The notes under the pieces: model-generated | Databases searched by the model: none | Told to the model about the DNA's origin: nothing | What the model saw: only the letters and a program-made list of their open reading frames with translations | From: an uncultured Anaerolineae bacterium | GTDB lineage: Bacteria > Chloroflexota > Anaerolineae > Aggregatilineales > Phototrophicaceae | Direction of reading: 5' to 3' | NCBI GenBank assembly: GCA_937944445.1 | Contig: CALDYP010000024.1 | Coordinates: forward strand, 21,080-85,079 | DNA length: 64,000 nt | Position numbers and translations under genes: made by a program | Shown here: positions 33,343 through 42,724 of the stretch, in pieces | Numbering within the stretch: the stretch's first letter is position 1 | How the letters are laid out: the number at the start of each line of letters is the position of its first letter

Positions 33343-34521
33343 ATGACGATGACGACACCGCTTGACCTCAAGAAACACCTCTCACAGCGGGCGCAGCGTG
33401 TGATGGGCACGCTGGGCAAGCAGACTTCGGTTCCCATTCCGGGCTTGATCAACCTCGGCAGCGGCACGCCTGACTTTGCGCCGCCGCCCCCTGTCTTTGA
33501 GGCGATGCAGGCCGCCATCCGCGCGGGCAAGGCGCAGTACACCGCGTGGACGGGCATCCCGGAACTGCGCGAGGCCATCGCCGAGAAGCTGCGCGCGGAG
33601 AACGGCCTGCACTACGACCCTGCCACCGAGATCATCGCCACCGCGGGCGCGCAGGAAGCGCTCATGCTCACGCTGATGACCCTGCTCGACCCCGGCGATG
33701 AAGCCCTGACGCCGTCGCCCAACTACGACGAGTACACCCGCGACGCGCTGATCCTCGGCGGGACGCTGGTTCCCGTTCCGACCACGCCGGAGACGAACTT
33801 CACCGTGACGGCAGCACAGATTGAAGCGGCCATCACCCCGCGCACGAAGGCGATCGTGATCGTCACCCCCAACAACCCAACTGGCACGATGCTCAGCCGC
33901 GAGACGCTCACGCAGATCGCCGCGGTGGCCACCCGCCATGATCTGATCGTCGTCAGCGATGAGATCTACGAGTACTATCGGTTCGACGGCTATGAGCACG
34001 TGAGCATGGCCAGCCTGCCCGGCATGCGCGAGCGCACGATCACGATCAACAGCTTCTCGAAGAGCTTCGCCATGACGGGGCTGCGCTTGGGATATCTGGC
34101 CGCGCCCGCTGAAATTGTCGAGGCGATGCTGCCCTTCCACCACGCGATGATGATCTGCCCCAACGTGATCGCGCAGTACGGGGGCGTGGCCGCGCTGACG
34201 ACCCCGCGCGACTGGTTCAACGACGTGCTGACCGAGTATGACCGCCGCCGCCGCGTGTGGATGAGCGCGCTCGACAGCATGGGGCTGCCCTACACGCCGC
34301 CGCAAGGGGCTTATTACGTGTTCTTCGACGTGCGGCGCACCGGCCTCACCAGCGCGCAGTTCGTCGCGCGGGCGCGGGCGGAGGCACAACTCATCTTCCA
34401 GCCGGGCACGATCGGCGGCGGCGCGGGCGAGGGGTTCATCCGCGGCGCGCTGACCAAAGCCTCGCCTGAGTTTGAGCAGGGGCTGGAGCGGCTGGCGGCC
34501 TTCGTGCGGAGCCTGACATGA
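33343..34521 (+). CDS. Class I/II PLP-dependent aminotransferase
   Basis: 392 residues, normal length for fold-type I aminotransferases. INLGSGTPDFAPP, the NNPTGTML loop, VVSDEIYEYYRFDG (Asp binding the pyridine nitrogen, Tyr binding the phenol) and the Schiff-base Lys in INSFSKSFAMTGLRLGY are all present, as is the substrate carboxylate Arg near the C-terminus (FIRGALT). It is AspC/AlaT-like; substrate uncertain. AAGGAC precedes the ATG at 33343. It is the middle gene of a set of three, starting 28 bp after the oxidoreductase and overlapping the SDR by 4 bp. Confidence 0.95.
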   Translation: MTMTTPLDLKKHLSQRAQRVMGTLGKQTSVPIPGLINLGSGTPDFAPPPPVFEAMQAAIRAGKAQYTAWTGIPELREAIAEKLRAENGLHYDPATEIIATAGAQEALMLTLMTLLDPGDEALTPSPNYDEYTRDALILGGTLVPVPTTPETNFTVTAAQIEAAITPRTKAIVIVTPNNPTGTMLSRETLTQIAAVATRHDLIVVSDEIYEYYRFDGYEHVSMASLPGMRERTITINSFSKSFAMTGLRLGYLAAPAEIVEAMLPFHHAMMICPNVIAQYGGVAALTTPRDWFNDVLTEYDRRRRVWMSALDSMGLPYTPPQGAYYVFFDVRRTGLTSAQFVARARAEAQLIFQPGTIGGGAGEGFIRGALTKASPEFEQGLERLAAFVRSLT

Positions 34522-35231
34522 GCGCGCTGCGTGGGCAGTCGGCGATTGTGACCGGGGCGGCGCAGGGGCTGGGGTATGCCATCGCGCGCGCCTACGTCGA
34601 GGCGGGGATGCGCGTGGCGATGCTAGATGTGAAGGCCGACGCGCTTCAGCAGGCGGCACGCGCATTAGGCGATGCGGCGGTTCCCTTCGTCGTTGATCTG
34701 GCGGATGGAGCTGCCACGCAGCGCGCCGCCCAAGCCGCGTTGGCGGTCGTCGGCACGCCGCGCGTCATGGTGCACAACGCGGCCATCCTCATCAACCGCC
34801 CGCTGATGCAGATCACGCTGGCGGATTGGACGCGCGAGGTGAACGTCATTCTTCAGGCGGCGTTCTTGCTCACACAGGCCGTATGGGAGCCGATGATCGC
34901 GGCGGGCGGCGGCAGCCTCGTCTACGTGTCGTCGCGCTCAGGGATTGAAGGCTTCCTCGACGAGTCGCCCTATGTGGCAGGCAAGCACGCGCTGGAGGGT
35001 TTCATGAAGTGCATGGCGTTGGAAGGCGCGCCGCACCGCATCGCCGCGGTCACGGTCACGCCGGGCAAGCCGATGCACACCCCGATGAGTGAGTACAACT
35101 ACCCTGCAGAACTCAAGAAGCAGTGGATCGATCCATACCTGCTGACGCCGGCGTTTGTGCGGCTGGCCGGGGAGGAAGCGCTAGCGCTCAGCGGCCAGCG
35201 CTTGAACGCATGGGAGATGGGGCGCGCGTGA
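34518..35231 (+). CDS. Short-chain dehydrogenase/reductase
   Basis: 237 residues. TGAAQGLG cofactor loop, NAAIL, catalytic Ser in YVSSRSG and the YxxxK pair in YVAGKHALEGF are intact, so unlike the SDR at 5217 this one should be active. The start ATG overlaps the aminotransferase stop (ATGA), indicating translational coupling. With the Gfo/Idh/MocA enzyme and the aminotransferase it makes a small catabolic or biosynthetic operon. Substrate unknown. Confidence 0.93.
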   Translation: MSALRGQSAIVTGAAQGLGYAIARAYVEAGMRVAMLDVKADALQQAARALGDAAVPFVVDLADGAATQRAAQAALAVVGTPRVMVHNAAILINRPLMQITLADWTREVNVILQAAFLLTQAVWEPMIAAGGGSLVYVSSRSGIEGFLDESPYVAGKHALEGFMKCMALEGAPHRIAAVTVTPGKPMHTPMSEYNYPAELKKQWIDPYLLTPAFVRLAGEEALALSGQRLNAWEMGRA

Positions 35232-35276
35232 GTCCTCGTGGGGCACGGCACGCTGTGCGCTTACGATGAGTAACCG

Positions 35277-37127
35277 CTACCACGAGAAGGCGCGCACGCT
35301 CACTTGGGTGTTGACGCGCTGGCGCTGGCGGCTGGCGAGGTCAACCACGATCAGGCTGCCGTTGGGGTGCGTCAAGCCGAGGGCGAACCGCCCATCCGAC
35401 GAGAGGCGCGGGCTGTCTAAGAAGCCGATCGAGGCGCGGTTAGTGGCCGTCGGCAGCGCGTCGAGCACCGTGACAGGGGCGGGCGCAGGCGCGGTGATGA
35501 GCAGTCGCAGCGTGTCGCGGTCGAGCAGGACGACGTCCAAGATGACCTCGTCGCCGGCGTCCTCTAGCAGCGTGCGCACAACTTGGCCGCTGCTGGCGTC
35601 AATTACTGTCACTTGGTCGCTGATGACCGCGTAGAGCGAGCCGCTGAGCCATTTGCCCTGCCCGCGCAGCGGCTGGCCGATCTCTTCGCGGGTGTTGGCG
35701 TCGAACAAGCGCACTTGCCCGTCGGCGTCGTGCAGCAGCACCGCGGCCAGCCCCAACGCGGGCAGCGGGCGCTCAAACTCGCCCAGCACGAACGGGAAGG
35801 ACTGGCCGCTGGTGAGGTCGGCAAAGTAGACGCCCGGAGCGTCACCGCTGGCCACGCGATAGTAGAGCCGCTGGCCGTCGCTGCTGAAGGCCGGCTGTGC
35901 GGGCGCGGCCCCCCCCTCAGCGAGGCGGAACAGCTCACCGCTGGGGCTGCCCCCAACGAGGAAGTAAAACAGCACCTCCCCGCTGACGTAGGCTACGCGC
36001 TGGCCGTCCGCGCTCAGCGTGAACTCGGTGATGCTCTCGCGCGCGGGGGTGATCGTCTCAGGCAGGGCGTCGTTGTCTGGCACGCGCCAGACCTGCGTCA
36101 CGCCGGTAGAGGGCGCATCAGCGAGGATGTACGCGCCGCCCCAGCCGCTGACCGTTCCCAACTCGCGGCGGAACGCGCCCCAGCCATAGGCGCTGGCGTT
36201 GTTCACCGGCAGGGTGAAGCTCTGGCCGCTGATCGGCTCGATGAGCGCCAGCACGCCCCCACGGAAGGCCACTAGCGAGCGCCCATCTGGCGACCAACGC
36301 GCGGCGCTCACGTCCACGGGCGCTTGGCCGATAGTCTGTGTGCCTTGTGGGGTGATCGCTAACAGCCGTGCCGCTTCCGGCGCGCCTTGAAACACGAACA
36401 GGTTCGGCTCGATCACGTGGGGCAGCGTGTAGCGCTCGTCGGGCGGCAGGATGACCGTCTGCTGACTGCGGTTGAGGATGTCGAGGATGTTCAGCCCACC
36501 CGACGCGAACGCCACGTAAACGCGGTTGTCGGGCGTCCACGCGATGCTCGTCACATCAGTGATAGCGCTGATGAGGCGCGCTTGTGCCCCATCGTAGAAG
36601 TAAAACCACCAGATGTTGCCCGCCGCGCCCGCCGCGAGGAACTGCCCATCGGCTGACCAGCGCAGGTCTTGAATAGCTGCCACGTCGAGGTTTTGCGCGC
36701 GCCCAGTGCGACGGTCGATCAGGCGCAGGTTGCCCAGCGTGGCGTAGGCCAGCGCCGTGCCCGTGGGCGACCATGCGATGGTTTCGCCGCGCCCGCGAAT
36801 TTCAGGGTAGCCCGCGGTGGGGCCTTCTAAGAGGGTGATCGTAGAGGGGGTACGCCGCTGGCGGGCGTACATGTCAGTAAGGAATAGACCCTCCAGCGTG
36901 CGATAGGCGAGAGTGACGCCGTCAGGGGCCACCGCAAAATCGAGGATGAAGGTCGACTCATCGCCTGCGACGGTCTCGATGCCGCTCGCCCCCAGCCCAA
37001 AGCGCTGGACGGTTCCGCTGTTGTTCAGGACGTACAGCTCGGTCGGCAGGTTGAACCCGTCCTGCGCGGCAAGCGCCCAGACGTGCAGCAGCAGCGCTGC
37101 CCCCAGCCAGCACAACCTGCGGCTCAT
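35277..37127 (-). CDS. Secreted TolB-like beta-propeller protein (large)
   Basis: 616 residues. A signal peptide (RRLCWLGAALLLHVWALAAQ) precedes many propeller blades: AWSPTGTALAYATLGNLRL, RWSADGQFLAAGAAGN, AWTPDNRVYVAFASGG, RWSPDGRSLVAFRGG and FTLSADGQRVAYVSG show the W/F-SPDG pattern of WD40-like/TolB units. There are probably two propellers given the length. No catalytic motif. The second ATG (37127) has the better-spaced GGGGG. It is the last gene after the coiled-coil membrane protein and PspA in the same direction, so it may belong to their envelope-related set. Confidence 0.85.
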   Translation of the reverse strand: MSRRLCWLGAALLLHVWALAAQDGFNLPTELYVLNNSGTVQRFGLGASGIETVAGDESTFILDFAVAPDGVTLAYRTLEGLFLTDMYARQRRTPSTITLLEGPTAGYPEIRGRGETIAWSPTGTALAYATLGNLRLIDRRTGRAQNLDVAAIQDLRWSADGQFLAAGAAGNIWWFYFYDGAQARLISAITDVTSIAWTPDNRVYVAFASGGLNILDILNRSQQTVILPPDERYTLPHVIEPNLFVFQGAPEAARLLAITPQGTQTIGQAPVDVSAARWSPDGRSLVAFRGGVLALIEPISGQSFTLPVNNASAYGWGAFRRELGTVSGWGGAYILADAPSTGVTQVWRVPDNDALPETITPARESITEFTLSADGQRVAYVSGEVLFYFLVGGSPSGELFRLAEGGAAPAQPAFSSDGQRLYYRVASGDAPGVYFADLTSGQSFPFVLGEFERPLPALGLAAVLLHDADGQVRLFDANTREEIGQPLRGQGKWLSGSLYAVISDQVTVIDASSGQVVRTLLEDAGDEVILDVVLLDRDTLRLLITAPAPAPVTVLDALPTATNRASIGFLDSPRLSSDGRFALGLTHPNGSLIVVDLASRQRQRVNTQVSVRAFSW

Positions 37128-37163
37128 GCGCATCCCCCTTTGTTGTGCGTGCCCGATTCAGCT

Positions 37164-37988
37164 TCAGCGCAAGCGCAGGCTCTGCGCTTGAACATCGGTC
37201 ATCGCGTCGATCGTGTCTTGCAGTCCCGCCACTTGATCTTGAATTTCGAGGCGCAGGCGCTGCGTGCGACCACTGTCGACGTCTTTCGTGCCGAGCAGCG
37301 ACATCTGCGCGTAGATCGTCCCCAGCGAGGCGAGCGTGCTCTCAAGCTGGATGCTGGCGCGCCGCACGCTGCTCATCGTCGCTTCGAGGTTGGCCTGCTG
37401 GGTTTCCAACTGCCTGAGCTGAGACTCCAAGTCTTGGCGCACGCGCTCATCACGTTCAAGGGCGATGCGCTGCTTCACTTTCTCGATGCGCTGAGGGACG
37501 GCCTTCAAGTCGCGCTCGACAATGTCGTTCGCTTCGAACATGTCGATGTGGCGCGCGAGGTCGTACATGTGCGCGATCCAGTCGTTGACGTCGTTCACCG
37601 TCTGGCGCAGCTGCACCTTCATCGCGGCCTGATGGCGATCCACCAGCTTCAACATGTTGCGCCGATACTCCAGCGCTTCGTTGAGCTTCTGGCGCGAGAC
37701 GGTGCTGCGAATCGCCGATATGTCGTACTGCGATTCGAACTGGCGGGCGAGCGCCTTTTCAGCTTCTTCGGGGTCAGTCAGCGCGCTGACAACCAACACG
37801 CCCTGCGTGATGGCCCCCAGCACGAGCCAGAACCACGGCTGCCACTCCAGCCCGAGGATGTTGATGTCGTTCACGAACAGGAATAAGATCATCGTGATGA
37901 GCAGCGTCACGAAGGTTTCCCAGCGGAACAGGGCGTTCATGAGCAGCGTCCCAAAGACGCGGTTGCGTACCTGTTGACGTTCTTGCAT
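37164..37988 (-). CDS. Coiled-coil membrane protein near PspA
   Basis: 274 residues. Two transmembrane helices (about 24-40 and 51-69) form a hairpin near the N-terminus, followed by a long helical cytoplasmic part (about 75-260) with heptad repeats (QDLESQLRQLETQQANLEATMSS) expected to be a coiled coil. No enzyme motif. It lies 81 bp downstream of the PspA homologue and 36 bp upstream of the secreted propeller gene. A role as membrane receptor or partner for PspA at stressed membrane is plausible but only inferred from position and architecture. Confidence 0.8.
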   Translation of the reverse strand: MQERQQVRNRVFGTLLMNALFRWETFVTLLITMILFLFVNDINILGLEWQPWFWLVLGAITQGVLVVSALTDPEEAEKALARQFESQYDISAIRSTVSRQKLNEALEYRRNMLKLVDRHQAAMKVQLRQTVNDVNDWIAHMYDLARHIDMFEANDIVERDLKAVPQRIEKVKQRIALERDERVRQDLESQLRQLETQQANLEATMSSVRRASIQLESTLASLGTIYAQMSLLGTKDVDSGRTQRLRLEIQDQVAGLQDTIDAMTDVQAQSLRLR

Positions 37989-38069
37989 GCGACTTCTTTC
38001 GAATCGTTGCAGCGGTCATAGAGGGTGGACGGCGCGCCATGCGGCCACACCGTGCCACCATAGGCGGTG

Positions 38070-38759
38070 TTACTCGCTAGCCGAGCCGCCCAGCAAGCGC
38101 CGACGACGCTCTTCAAGCTGCGTGTCGATGCGCGAGTTGCCCACAGCCATATCGATTTCCTCTTGCAGGTTGCGCGTGGCCATATCGAGGCGGGCGTCTT
38201 CGCGGTCGATGCGCGCGCGGATTTGCTGCGTCAGGCTGTCGATCTCTTTGTCGCCGGTGTTGGCCAGCCCGTCGAGGCTCTTGATCGTCTTGGTCATGAT
38301 CTTCTTGGATTCAGCCAGTTCGATCAGCGCCTTGAGGCGTTCGCGCTCTTGCTTGATCGTTGAAAGGCGACTTTCCAGCTTCAAGCGCATGTCGAGCATA
38401 GCCTGATACTGCTTTTCTTGCGCCTGCCACTGTTCAAAATATTCTTGCGCCAGCTCTTGCTTGGTGTTCAGCTCGGCTTGGGCTGCGCCTGCCAGATCGT
38501 TCTTGCCCTTGATGATGAGGGTGTCGATGTCACGGTCGAGCTTTTCCGCCGCAGCGGAGAATTCCTCATACTTGCGCTTGAGCGTGCGCACCGTGCCACC
38601 GACGGTGGCCGCGCTGTCCTCAAGAGCTTCAAGGTTGCGCTCAGCTTGGCGGATGTATTCATCCATCACCTTCACTGAGTTGGCTTCCAGTGCACGGTCA
38701 ACCAGCCCGTGCATGTTGGCGTTGATTAAGGTCTGAATTTTCTGAAATAAGCTGGTCAT
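38070..38759 (-). CDS. pspA: PspA/IM30-family membrane-stress protein
   Basis: 229 residues, almost entirely helical. MTSLFQKIQTLINANMHGLVDRALEA is the amphipathic membrane-binding helix typical of PspA/Vipp1, followed by VMDEYIRQAERNLEALEDSAATVGG and long coiled coils. The family forms rods or rings that protect damaged membranes. Start placed at 38759, where the family normally begins; a 16-residue longer frame lacks support. The neighbouring coiled-coil membrane protein and propeller protein follow in order. No pspF or pspBC homologue is in the window. Confidence 0.92.
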   Translation of the reverse strand: MTSLFQKIQTLINANMHGLVDRALEANSVKVMDEYIRQAERNLEALEDSAATVGGTVRTLKRKYEEFSAAAEKLDRDIDTLIIKGKNDLAGAAQAELNTKQELAQEYFEQWQAQEKQYQAMLDMRLKLESRLSTIKQERERLKALIELAESKKIMTKTIKSLDGLANTGDKEIDSLTQQIRARIDREDARLDMATRNLQEEIDMAVGNSRIDTQLEERRRRLLGGSASE

Positions 38760-38889
38760 TGGTGCTTTGATCCTCTCCGACACTGTATAAGGCAAAGTAT
38801 AGCACAAACCGCAGGCGATGTGCCGTACTGAATGAAATCCGATTACACTGCCTATCTACGCAAGAAGCACGCAGCAAGTTGCAGCCGGC

Positions 38890-40002
38890 TCACATGGTGA
38901 TAGGCAGGTAGATGGCAAAGGTGCTGCCGCGGTTGACTTCACTCTCGACGTAGCGCGTGCCCTTGTGCAGCCGCACCACCCCGTCCACGATGGCCAAGCC
39001 CGAGCCAGAGCCTTGATCTTCGTAGCGGTCGCGGTCGATCTGGTAGAACGGCTTCCAGATGTTTTCTAGCTCGCCCGCGGGGATGCCGCGCCCTTCGTCG
39101 GTAACGCGAATCTCGATGCTGTCGCGCACGTGGCTGATGTTGATTTGGATTCGGCTGTGATCGGAGGAAAACTTAGCCGCGTTGTCCAGCAGTTCGCGGA
39201 TGGCGATGGTCAAGAACTGTACGTCGGCCTTGAAGGGCGGCAAATCTGGCGCATAGTTGAACATGAAGTCGCGCGGGCGTGTGTTGGGAAGGGCGATCTG
39301 GCGGTGGGCGTCTTCCACGATGGGGCGAATGTCGGTGATAACGCGGCTGCGCCATGCCATCGTTTTGGCGGCGTCACCGTTCTCCAGCTCGATGGTGAAG
39401 ATGAAGTTTTCGACCAGCCGCCGCAGTCGATCCGCCCCGCTGTTCACCCCGTTGAGGAAGGACATCACTTCTTCCATGCTCATCGCTTCAGTGTTGAAGT
39501 CCTTGAGCATTTCGGCGTAAGCGACGATCAACGTAAGAGGCGTGCGAAATTCGTGATTGACGATCGTCATGATCTTGCGCTTTACGTCGGTGATGTCGCT
39601 CTCGGCGGCGGCTTGCAGGGCGCGGGTGCGCCGCAGGCACGATTCAACTGCCACGAGCAGATCAGGCGCTTCAAACGGCTTGGTGAGGTAAACATCAGCG
39701 CCCATCAGGCTGCCCTTGTGGCGATCTACTTTTTCGCCACGCGCCGTCAGAAAGATGAAGGGGATGCGCACCCAGCGCGTATCTTGGCGCACGTGCTCCA
39801 AGAACGTGAAGCCATCCATCTGAGGCATGCCGATGTCTGAGACGATGACATCGGGTGGTTCGGGGTGGGTTTTGAGCACCTCAAGCCCCTGCTGGCCGTT
39901 GGTGGCTGTCAACACAGCATAGTGCTCTAACTCGAGGATGTCGCGAATGCCGTGCAGCAAGTGATGATCATCTTCAACAACCAGAACAACCGCATTTTTC
40001 AT
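38890..40002 (-). CDS. Response regulator-histidine kinase hybrid
   Basis: 370 residues. An N-terminal receiver domain (1-125) has the acidic pocket at E10, D11 and D12, phospho-acceptor Asp56 (VIVSDIGMP) and Lys108. A HisKA helix follows with His150 (VNHEFRTPL), then a HATPase domain (about 265-370; N-box LLDNAAKFSSDHS, G1 VTDEGRGIPAGEL, G2 GSGSGLAIVDGVVRLH). Receiver first and kinase second is typical of hybrid regulators that take phosphate from another kinase to change their own kinase activity. No output DNA-binding domain is present. It is not in an operon with a partner. Confidence 0.93.
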   Translation of the reverse strand: MKNAVVLVVEDDHHLLHGIRDILELEHYAVLTATNGQQGLEVLKTHPEPPDVIVSDIGMPQMDGFTFLEHVRQDTRWVRIPFIFLTARGEKVDRHKGSLMGADVYLTKPFEAPDLLVAVESCLRRTRALQAAAESDITDVKRKIMTIVNHEFRTPLTLIVAYAEMLKDFNTEAMSMEEVMSFLNGVNSGADRLRRLVENFIFTIELENGDAAKTMAWRSRVITDIRPIVEDAHRQIALPNTRPRDFMFNYAPDLPPFKADVQFLTIAIRELLDNAAKFSSDHSRIQINISHVRDSIEIRVTDEGRGIPAGELENIWKPFYQIDRDRYEDQGSGSGLAIVDGVVRLHKGTRYVESEVNRGSTFAIYLPITM

Positions 40003-40147
40003 AAACTACTCTACCATCCTTGCCGTAGAATTAATTGTAATGATACCCATCTCTTGCCGCTTTGTCCAAGCCAAACGTTACAGGTCAAACGTCATGGATT
40101 TGAGGGGTAGAGTTTTTGTTATCGATCATCAGTCTGCCTAAACACAG

Positions 40148-40174
40148 GCTGCCCCGATGACTTGTCGGGGCAGC
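40148..40174 (-). terminator. Hairpin downstream of the astacin-type protease gene
   Basis: Perfect 10-bp stem (GCTGCCCCGA / TCGGGGCAGC) with a 7-nt loop, 40 nt beyond the protease stop on the minus strand. The flank on that strand reads CTGTGTTTAGG, so the T-run is weak; a terminator, possibly weak, is the best reading. The rest of 40003-40213 holds the presumed promoter of the hybrid kinase gene. Confidence 0.6.
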
Positions 40175-40213
40175 TAAGCAGTGTTTCATCGACAGCGCGA
40201 TAGCAAATCAGCG

Positions 40214-41122
40214 CTAACGTCCATACAGGGCTTCAATGGCGGCGATGTCGCCGGGGCTGAGGGTGCTGCGCTGGCCAATTTCTACGTCGATCTTGGGCAC
40301 GATGGTATCTTTGCCGTTCTTGCTAAACGCCCAGCGCGGGTAGTGCATGATCGAATCGTAGTCATAGGGGCCGAGGTCTTGGCCGTCGTTGACGTGCTTG
40401 GCGAAGTTGTGGGCCATCCCTGCGACGATGTTCTCAAAGTAGATCGTCACGTAGTCGTCACGGTCGATGCGGCTTTGCTCGTGCCACAGGCCGAGCGCGT
40501 GGCCGATCTCGTGGATTGTGCTGCCAGTGCTGCACCCGGGGGCCAGCCCGATGAGCTGCATCCCGCCTTGCATCCCCACGTATGACCAACAGCCCATCGA
40601 CGGGGTGAAGCGCACCCAGTTGGGGTATTGGCTGGCGTTTTCAGGCGTGCGTTGGACGAAGCGGATGCTCGTCTTCTCTTCCCAGTGGGCGATGGCGTCA
40701 AACACGCGATACTGCGCGGGGAAGTTGGGCGCGAAGTCCCACGGGACGATGCCGCCCGGCCACAACAGGCTGGTGCGGTTGACCGCGCTGCCAGCCGTGG
40801 TCAGCGAGTTCAGGTTGAGGGCGATGTCGCCCTGCGTGATGGCGATCGGGCCGACGCCTTCACCGCCGTCGATGATGGTGTAGGTCATCGGGGCGGTGAA
40901 CCAACGCCCCATGTACATGCTGGTGACGTCACTGGTGTACCACTGCGCGCCGACGTTGATCTCATAACGCAGTGGGGCGCTAGCTAAATCAATTGATGGA
41001 TCAGAAAGAGTCTGCGTTGGCTCAGGCGAGCGTGCGGGGAAGAGGGCGCTCATCACCGCGGCCAGCGCGATCATCCCGACCAAGTAGCTGAGCCAGCGGC
41101 GTTGATAGGGCTTAACAATCAT
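40214..41122 (-). CDS. Astacin-type (M12A) zinc metalloprotease
   Basis: 302 residues. A single hydrophobic segment (about 10-28, SYLVGMIALAAVMSALFPA) makes a signal anchor, so the catalytic domain is outside. The zinc motif HEIGHALGLWHEQSR (H204, E205, H208, H214, E215) is the full HExxHxxGxxHE of astacins, followed by SIMHYPRW with the Met-turn (M259) and the zinc-coordinating Tyr (Y261). IVPWDFAPNFP is the canonical mature N-terminal stretch, so residues 30-125 may be an activation propeptide. It is a true metzincin protease, less common in bacteria. It stands alone. Confidence 0.93.
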   Translation of the reverse strand: MIVKPYQRRWLSYLVGMIALAAVMSALFPARSPEPTQTLSDPSIDLASAPLRYEINVGAQWYTSDVTSMYMGRWFTAPMTYTIIDGGEGVGPIAITQGDIALNLNSLTTAGSAVNRTSLLWPGGIVPWDFAPNFPAQYRVFDAIAHWEEKTSIRFVQRTPENASQYPNWVRFTPSMGCWSYVGMQGGMQLIGLAPGCSTGSTIHEIGHALGLWHEQSRIDRDDYVTIYFENIVAGMAHNFAKHVNDGQDLGPYDYDSIMHYPRWAFSKNGKDTIVPKIDVEIGQRSTLSPGDIAAIEALYGR

Positions 41123-41257
41123 TAGTCAGTATCCTCATCTAGCACTTTGACCTATTGTACACGAAAAAGAACTGCGGCACACAATTCTTCTGGTGTGTTA
41201 TAGTTATACCCATGAAGGATCTAGGCATGCATTTTACGGCGCAGCGCTCGGGGGCGT

Positions 41258-42673
41258 ATGAGTGAGAATGATGAACTGATTGCGGGGGTGGACGGTGGTG
41301 CTGGCCTCACCGATGCAGAGCTTGCGCGGCGTGAGGAATTGTTCCACAAGCGCGTCAAGAAACAAGTTGCGATCATGATGTCCCCCAAGAAGTTCAACGA
41401 CAGCCAGCGCGCGGCGGCGGCGCGTTTGTTGGGGGAATACGGGGAACCAACCTCCATCCCGTACCTCGTCAAAGCGTACAAGAGTGACAAGAGCAAGGCC
41501 GTTCGGAAGGCTGCGGGCGAGTCGCTGGGCATGTTGAAGGCGCTTGGAGAGATGATTACTAGCGACGACGAGGAGATGCGCAGCGCCGCGCTCGACGTCG
41601 TGACGGACATCATCGTATACAATCGGCTGGGGCGGCCGTCGCGCGTCCCGGCGGGGGCGGTGCGCGCCTTCAGCCTGTTCTTGATTGTGCTCGCGCTGGG
41701 CGTGATCGGCGTCACGTTCGCGCTCGTCCCCAACCCGACCAATGACCCCTCGCTCATCCCGCTGGAAGTGCGCTTGACACAAACTGCCGCAGCCTTCACC
41801 CCGCCGCCCAGCCCCACCAGCAGCGACCCCGCAGTGCTGATCGAGCAGTTCCGCGACCTATACGCCACGCTCGACAGCGAAAGCCGCGTGCTGCAAGCTC
41901 AGATGCTCACCATCACACGCCAGCAGCCGCAAGATTGCTCGCTCGTGTTCAGTCCCACCGTCCCCTACACCTTGCCGGACATCCTGACGACCCGACCGGG
42001 CATTCAAGAGGCGGTCGCCGCCTATAACAACGCTGAGGCGATCATCGCCCGCGTGCGCGCGGCCTTCCAACAGAGCTGCCGCACCCAGCAGGCCATCCCG
42101 CGGCAGGACGCGCTCGCCCTCAGCCAAGAGTTGATCGAGGCACAGCGCACGTTGGCCGCGGTCGCGCCGATCTTCGCCACGTTGGGGGTCGTCTTGCCCG
42201 CCACGCCAACTGCGATCTTTGTCCCCACCAACACGCCTGAACCAACGCTCGAGCCGACGCCCACCCCCACCGTGGATGCCGCGGCAGTGCGCATCCAAAT
42301 CCGCGCCATGAACACCGTCTTGAGCGACATGCTCGGCCCGCGCGGCAAGGCCACCCTCCTGAGCGTCTACTGGCAGAACGTCGCTGCTGGCTCCACAGCG
42401 GACTGCCTGCAAATGCCGCCGCCGCTCGTCCCCAGCGACATCATCGTAGTGGAGACGGCCGCCAGCGTTGCGCCTGACCTTGTGCCGCTGGCCGATTCGA
42501 TCAACCAAGCGCTGAGCATCATCCGCAACAGCTACCAAGCCTTCGACACGGGCTGCAACACTCAACAACTGCGCCAGCTTGTTGGCACGCAGCTTCCGGT
42601 GGTGCAAACAGCGCTGGCGGCTCTCACCGACGCGCAGGCTCGTTTGAACGCGCTGCAAGAGCAGTTCCGCTAA
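41258..42673 (+). CDS. HEAT-like/membrane protein with Pro-Thr-rich extracellular linker
   Basis: 471 residues. A cytoplasmic helical N-terminal part (about 30-125; ARLLGEYGEPTSIPYLVKAYKSDKS and AAGESLGMLKALGEM) looks like HEAT repeats. A single transmembrane helix (about 139-158, FSLFLIVLALGVIGVTFALV) follows, then an outer part with helices (ALSQELIEAQRTLAAVAPI) and a Pro/Thr linker (PTNTPEPTLEPTPTPT, about 325-345) between two halves of the outer region that resemble each other (both have paired Cys). Unknown role, perhaps coupling outside binding to an inside scaffold. It converges with the phospholipase D-like gene. Confidence 0.8.
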   Translation: MSENDELIAGVDGGAGLTDAELARREELFHKRVKKQVAIMMSPKKFNDSQRAAAARLLGEYGEPTSIPYLVKAYKSDKSKAVRKAAGESLGMLKALGEMITSDDEEMRSAALDVVTDIIVYNRLGRPSRVPAGAVRAFSLFLIVLALGVIGVTFALVPNPTNDPSLIPLEVRLTQTAAAFTPPPSPTSSDPAVLIEQFRDLYATLDSESRVLQAQMLTITRQQPQDCSLVFSPTVPYTLPDILTTRPGIQEAVAAYNNAEAIIARVRAAFQQSCRTQQAIPRQDALALSQELIEAQRTLAAVAPIFATLGVVLPATPTAIFVPTNTPEPTLEPTPTPTVDAAAVRIQIRAMNTVLSDMLGPRGKATLLSVYWQNVAAGSTADCLQMPPPLVPSDIIVVETAASVAPDLVPLADSINQALSIIRNSYQAFDTGCNTQQLRQLVGTQLPVVQTALAALTDAQARLNALQEQFR

Positions 42674-42683
42674 GCCGACAGCA

Positions 42684-42707
42684 GGGGCGGCAGCACAACG
42701 CCGCCCC
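42684..42707. terminator. Hairpin between convergent genes
   Basis: GGGGCGGC and GCCGCCCC form an 8-bp stem with an 8-nt loop, followed by a second small stem (GCGGC-AG-GCCGC, 42712-42723). It lies in the 51-bp gap between the converging genes, so it may terminate both. No T-run follows, so its efficiency is uncertain. Confidence 0.5.
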
Positions 42708-42724
42708 CGACGCGGCAGGCCGCG

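Noticed and set aside
33382..34665. 427-codon open frame on the minus strand
   Set aside because: Antisense to the aminotransferase gene, with Arg/Gly/His-rich translation and no motif.
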